Assembly (NCBI GenBank): GCA_002378585.1
Contig: DFSJ01000142.1
Span: 1-8,055 of the forward strand
DNA from: Flavobacteriaceae bacterium UBA3440
GTDB taxonomy: Bacteria; Bacteroidota; Bacteroidia; Flavobacteriales; Flavobacteriaceae
Length of the DNA: 8,055 nt
Direction of reading: 5' to 3'
The translations under genes were made by a program, and so were the position numbers. Below are positions 5,386 through 8,055 of the stretch, piece by piece; the stretch's first letter is position 1, and every line of letters starts with the position of its first letter. A model generated the notes under the pieces. That model made no database searches. It was not told the origin of the DNA and saw nothing but the letters and a program-made list of their open reading frames with translations.

Positions 5386-7182
5386 TTAACCAAATCCCTG
5401 TCTGCGTTTGCTTTTTTTAGCTGGATCAAACTCGAATTTCTTTTTCTTGTCAAATCCGCCTTTTCCTTGGTAGCCACCTTTGTCAAATGAAGGTTTTGAT
5501 TTTTTAAATCCGGGACGATCAAAATCTCTTTTGCCTTTCGGTTTTCCTTTGAAATTACCCGGTCCTTCTGTGGATACTTCTACATTGATAAAACGACCGT
5601 CTACTTTGAATTCGTGGAACGTTTCTAGAATAATGTCTTTGGCCGTTGTGTCGGAATTAAAGAAGGAGAAACTGTCTTTGACATCTACTTTGTAGACGTC
5701 ATCTTTTCCAAGTCCCACTGTATCCCTGATGAAATCCTTTAGGGTCCCCCAGTTAAATCCATCTCTAGACCCGACATTGATAAAGTATCGAACGCTATCT
5801 GCGTTGCTGCTGCTGTATCCTTCAGACCGTTCTGCTCGATCTCCTCTATCCGAGGGTTCGGAGGCATTGAGATCTCTTGTTTTGTTGTAATAGTTGTAGA
5901 AGCGACCAAATTCGACAGAAACGATTTTTTTGATCAATTCTTCTTTGGTCAATCCGTCCAAAACTTCGTTGATTTTGGGTAGATATTCATCTACATCATG
6001 ATTGATTTCGGTGTTTTTAATCTTATTGGCCAAAGCAAACAACTGTATTTCACATATTTCCATTCCAGTAGGAATGTTTTTCAGGGTGAACTTTTGTTGG
6101 ATGATTTTTTCAATATGGCTGATTTTTCTCAGTTCAGAGCGAGTGACAATCACCATAGATACACCTTCTTTACCAGCCCTACCAGTTCTTCCAGATCGGT
6201 GGGTGTAGGTTTCTATTTCATCAGGTAATTGGTAGTTGATTACGTGGGTGATGTCATCGACATCTATTCCTCGAGCAGCAACATCCGTAGCCACCAACAT
6301 CTGTATTTGTTTCTTTCTGAAAGAGCTCATCACCAAATCTCTTTGATTTTGGCTGAGATCTCCGTGAAGTGCCGCAGCGTTATAACCGTCTTCAATGAGG
6401 TTTTCTGCTACTTTTTGACAATCGCGTTTGGTGCGGCAAAACACCACTGAAAATATTTCAGGGTGCGCATCTGCTAAACGCTTTAGTGCTTGATAACGAT
6501 CTCTACTTCCCGCTACATAGTATTCGTGAACGATGGTGCTGGCTCCAGAATTTTTTGACCCTACCGTGATTTCAACCGGTTGGTTCATGAATTTTTTGGC
6601 AATCACAGATACCTCTTTAGGCATGGTGGCAGAAAACAACCAAGTTCTTTTTTCTTTAGGGGTATTGGATAAGATGTCTTGAATATCTTCGTAGAAGCCC
6701 ATATTGAGCATTTCATCCGCCTCATCCAAGATACAGTAGTCGATTTGGGTGATGTTGATCAAACCGCGATTGATCATGTCCTTCATCCTGCCTGGGGTAG
6801 CTACCACAATTTGCGCTCCTCTTTTGATTTGGCTGGCCTGTTCGGTGATGCTTGCACCACCGTAAATAGCTACGGTATGAAGGCCAGGAATGTATTTGGC
6901 ATACAACTTGATTTCGTTGGTGATTTGCAAACACAGTTCACGGGTAGGTGATAGGATAAGTCCTTGGGTGTGTTTTCTTGAAGGATCGATTTTTTGAATC
7001 AGTGGAAAACCAAAAGCAGCTGTTTTTCCTGTTCCTGTTTGGGCCAATGCGACCAAGTCAGTTTCCTCTCCTAAAAGGATGGGAATAGCTTTTTGCTGTA
7101 CTTCTGAGGGTTTTGTAAATCCTAAATCTTGGATGGCTTGAATCAAGGGAGCATCCAATCCCAATGTGTCAAATGTTGACAT
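5386..7182 (-). CDS. DEAD-box ATP-dependent RNA helicase with DbpA-type RNA-binding domain
   Basis: DeaD/CsdA-like RNA helicase that uses ATP to unwind short RNA duplexes, in this family linked to ribosome assembly, RNA decay and cold growth. Start chosen: ATG 7180-7182 (598 residues), beginning MSTFDTLGLD at the expected distance from the Q motif. The longer GTG 7242 reading adds 20 unconserved-looking residues. Motifs in 598 numbering: Q motif 'GFTKPSEVQQKAIP' 21-34; I 'AQTGTGKT' 47-54; Ia 'PTREL' 79-83; Ib 'TPGR' 129-132; II 'DEAD' 153-156; III 'SAT' 184-186; IV 'VVFCRTKR' 246-253; V 'ARGID' 303-307; VI 'HRSGRTGR' 328-335. A linker of about 125 residues follows, then a DbpA RNA-binding (RRM-like) domain at about 464-537. 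The last 60 residues are a Lys/Gly/Phe/Asp-rich, presumably disordered RNA-binding tail. All catalytic motifs are intact. It has its own promoter and leader. Confidence 0.96.
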   Translation of the reverse strand: MSTFDTLGLDAPLIQAIQDLGFTKPSEVQQKAIPILLGEETDLVALAQTGTGKTAAFGFPLIQKIDPSRKHTQGLILSPTRELCLQITNEIKLYAKYIPGLHTVAIYGGASITEQASQIKRGAQIVVATPGRMKDMINRGLINITQIDYCILDEADEMLNMGFYEDIQDILSNTPKEKRTWLFSATMPKEVSVIAKKFMNQPVEITVGSKNSGASTIVHEYYVAGSRDRYQALKRLADAHPEIFSVVFCRTKRDCQKVAENLIEDGYNAAALHGDLSQNQRDLVMSSFRKKQIQMLVATDVAARGIDVDDITHVINYQLPDEIETYTHRSGRTGRAGKEGVSMVIVTRSELRKISHIEKIIQQKFTLKNIPTGMEICEIQLFALANKIKNTEINHDVDEYLPKINEVLDGLTKEELIKKIVSVEFGRFYNYYNKTRDLNASEPSDRGDRAERSEGYSSSNADSVRYFINVGSRDGFNWGTLKDFIRDTVGLGKDDVYKVDVKDSFSFFNSDTTAKDIILETFHEFKVDGRFINVEVSTEGPGNFKGKPKGKRDFDRPGFKKSKPSFDKGGYQGKGGFDKKKKFEFDPAKKSKRRQGFG

Positions 7183-7191
7183 GGTTTTGTA

Positions 7192-7229
7192 GTTTATCGC
7201 AAATATGTCTGTTGCATAGAGCGATAAAC
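7192..7229 (-). promoter_or_regulatory. 9-bp inverted repeat in the helicase leader
   Basis: GTTTATCGC (7192-7200) and GCGATAAAC (7221-7229) are exact reverse complements, separated by 20 bases. On the - strand the structure ends nine bases before the helicase ATG at 7182, so in mRNA it would form a hairpin next to the initiation region. The loop contains a seven-codon reading frame (ATG at 7217, TAA ending at 7194). A CATATTTG (7207-7200), one mismatch from a -7 element, also overlaps it, so a DNA-level operator is the alternative reading. Translational or autoregulatory control is inferred. Confidence 0.6.
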
Positions 7230-7283
7230 CATTGAAGGACACTCAGCGCAACACATGCTATACCAGCGGCGTTAATAATGGCG

Positions 7284-7310
7284 CAAAGGTAGTCATTAAA
7301 TAACGAACAA
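7284..7310 (-). promoter_or_regulatory. Probable helicase promoter (Bacteroidota type)
   Basis: On the - strand TACCTTTG (7291-7284) is an exact TAnnTTTG -7 element, and TTG (7310-7308) lies 16 bases upstream as -33. The predicted start of transcription near 7277 gives a leader of about 95 nt before ATG 7182. This accounts for most of the 154-base stretch between rdgB and the helicase. The element lies 27 bases beyond the rdgB stop, and no terminator with a GC-rich stem is seen for rdgB in that gap. Confidence 0.68.
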
Positions 7311-7336
7311 TCCTAACTCATTATTTTTATTGTAAG

Positions 7337-7924
7337 TTATTGATTATCAATAAATTGAATAAATTTAAACAAAGCCTTGCTTCGGTGGCTCCATTTGTTT
7401 TTGGTTTCTTTATCCATTTCCGCAAAGGATTTATCTGCCCCTGTAGGCATAAATATAGGGTCGTATCCAAATCCATGGGAACCTCTGGGTTGTTCTAAAA
7501 TAACACCAACTGCCATACCCTCAAAGAAGTAGTGTTTTTGATCTAGGTTGAACGACAGTACTGTTTTAAAGGACGCAGATCGATGGGTGGTTGTGGCTAG
7601 TGAACGAAGTAAGAGCTGGATATTGTCTTGATCATTGGCCTGGGGTCCGGCATATCTGGCAGAATAAACACCAGGTTTACCGTCTAATGCGTCGACAAAT
7701 AAACCTGAGTCATCTGATAGCGTAGGAAGTCCCGTTTTTTCAAAGATCAATTGAGATTTGATTAACGCATTTTCATGAAGTGTGGCACCTGTTTCCTCAA
7801 TTTGTTGCTCAAATCCAATGTCTTTTAAGGTAAGTATTTTAAAGTCCCCTTTAAGTAAGTGGTTTAATTCTGCCACTTTGTTCAGGTTGTTTGTGGCCAA
7901 TACAAGTTGAAAAGGGATCTTCAT
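7337..7924 (-). CDS. rdgB: RdgB/HAM1 family non-canonical purine NTP pyrophosphatase
   Basis: House-cleaning enzyme that hydrolyses XTP, ITP and dITP to the monophosphate plus pyrophosphate, keeping deaminated purines out of DNA and RNA; cytoplasmic and Mg-dependent. The 195-residue length is normal for the family. Seen: substrate-loop start 'LVLATNNLNKVAEL' (7-20), 'EETGATLHENALIKS' (43-57), the catalytic 'SDDSGL' (70-75) with the conserved Asp pair, 'PGVYSARYAG' (84-93), 'GFGYDPIF' (151-158) that holds the base, and 'SHRSKAL' (179-185) near the C terminus. No expected residue is missing. ATG 7922-7924 gives MKIPFQLVLATNN, the usual distance from the first motif. No Shine-Dalgarno sequence is present; TAAATTTA (7949-7942) is a weak -7 candidate. 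The upstream neighbour is divergent and the downstream helicase has its own promoter, so it is probably transcribed alone or with read-through into the helicase. Confidence 0.96.
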   Translation of the reverse strand: MKIPFQLVLATNNLNKVAELNHLLKGDFKILTLKDIGFEQQIEETGATLHENALIKSQLIFEKTGLPTLSDDSGLFVDALDGKPGVYSARYAGPQANDQDNIQLLLRSLATTTHRSASFKTVLSFNLDQKHYFFEGMAVGVILEQPRGSHGFGYDPIFMPTGADKSFAEMDKETKNKWSHRSKALFKFIQFIDNQ

Positions 7925-7986
7925 GTCAGGGTATTTGCCTGTAAATTTATCACAATTTCTCCCGGATTAATCGCATTAAATTTCCC

Positions 7987-7994
7987 TACTTTTG
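7987..7994 (+). promoter_or_regulatory. -7 promoter element for the right-edge HAD gene
   Basis: TACTTTTG is an exact match to TAnnTTTG. A TTA at 7967-7969, 17 bases upstream, is a degenerate -33 candidate. Transcription would begin near 8001, leaving a leader of about 14 bases before GTG 8015. The 90-base region 7925-8014 therefore appears to hold divergent promoters for this gene and rdgB and nothing else recognisable. Confidence 0.6.
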
Positions 7995-8014
7995 TGCCTT
8001 AAATACCTTATGCC

Positions 8015-8055
8015 GTGGGCAAAAATTACGTTTTCGATTTTGACAGCACCTTAAC
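8015..8055 (+). CDS. HAD-family phosphatase, phosphoserine phosphatase-like, N-terminal fragment (3' end cut by window edge)
   Basis: Only 13 codons are in view: GTG GGC AAA ... reads M-G-K-N-Y-V-F-D-F-D-S-T-L and continues past the edge. 'FDFDSTL' is HAD motif I (DxDST): the first Asp is the nucleophile and the second the general acid, and DxDST followed by a hydrophobic residue is the form typical of SerB-like phosphoserine phosphatases. A stop codon (TAA 8000-8002) bounds the frame upstream and GTG is the only conventional start after it. An exact -7 element at 7987-7994 supports a gene beginning here. The ATG at 8010 is in a different frame and ends after 14 codons. The motif is short, so the family is likely but the substrate is not settled. 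Confidence 0.6.
   Translation, partial: MGKNYVFDFDSTL

Noticed and set aside
7183..7242. GTG start for the helicase adding 20 residues
   Set aside because: The extension covers the inverted repeat region and does not resemble helicase N termini; the ATG at 7182 starts at the usual distance before the Q motif.
7925..7941. Short CAGG-N7-CCTG inverted repeat before rdgB
   Set aside because: Four-base arms are expected by chance at this frequency.
8010..8054. Fourteen-codon ORF from ATG 8010
   Set aside because: It overlaps the frame carrying a HAD motif I and has no recognisable content; treated as a shadow of the GTG-started gene.
1..8055. CRISPR array, insertion sequence, tRNA or phage-like segment
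   Set aside because: No spaced direct repeats, transposase motifs, terminal inverted repeats or cloverleaf-like sequence were seen; all long stretches are explained by ordinary genes.

Overview
The window reads as chromosomal housekeeping DNA from a member of the Bacteroidota, most likely Flavobacteriia or a close relative. Evidence for this is the pair of DUF4252 proteins behind a membrane-anchored anti-sigma-like protein, a CarboxypepD_reg-like protein, promoter elements of the Bacteroidota type (TAnnTTTG at -7), and the near absence of Shine-Dalgarno sequences. I see no mobile element, CRISPR array, tRNA or rRNA. Nothing here amounts to a clearly new system. The most notable items are regulatory structures and one gene start at the right edge.

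Layout. Positions 1-1506 (+ strand) hold the end of an operon: the C-terminal part of a single-pass membrane protein (probably anti-sigma-like), a secreted DUF4252 protein, and a DUF4252 lipoprotein, spaced by 6 and 3 bases. It runs head-on into purB (adenylosuccinate lyase, - strand, 1509-2852), with only two bases between the stop codons. Upstream of purB on the - strand are a MalS-like GH13 alpha-amylase lipoprotein (2913-4544) and a CarboxypepD_reg-like secreted protein (4549-5313), four bases apart. Next come a DEAD-box RNA helicase with a DbpA-type RNA-binding domain and a basic tail (5386-7182), and the house-cleaning nucleotidase RdgB/HAM1 (7337-7924). At the right edge a + strand gene begins at a GTG (8015). 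Its first 13 codons carry a HAD phosphatase motif I of the phosphoserine phosphatase type.

How the genes relate. The first operon looks like the tail of an ECF sigma / anti-sigma / DUF4252 envelope-response unit; the sigma gene would lie left of the window. The CarboxypepD_reg-like protein and amylase form a two-gene cell-envelope unit. purB acts in purine synthesis and AMP formation, and rdgB clears deaminated purine nucleotides, but the two are not neighbours and appear to be separately transcribed. The helicase is a general RNA-remodelling factor.

Regulatory features. purB has a good promoter overlapped by a perfect 8-bp inverted repeat. The helicase has a strong promoter and a leader of about 95 nt, with a 9-bp hairpin ending nine bases before its ATG and a seven-codon upstream reading frame in the loop. 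A hairpin follows the helicase stop. The rdgB/HAD intergenic region (90 nt) holds divergent promoters. Three genes have alternative upstream starts (TTG for purB, ATG for the amylase, GTG for the helicase) that I judge wrong and have shortened.
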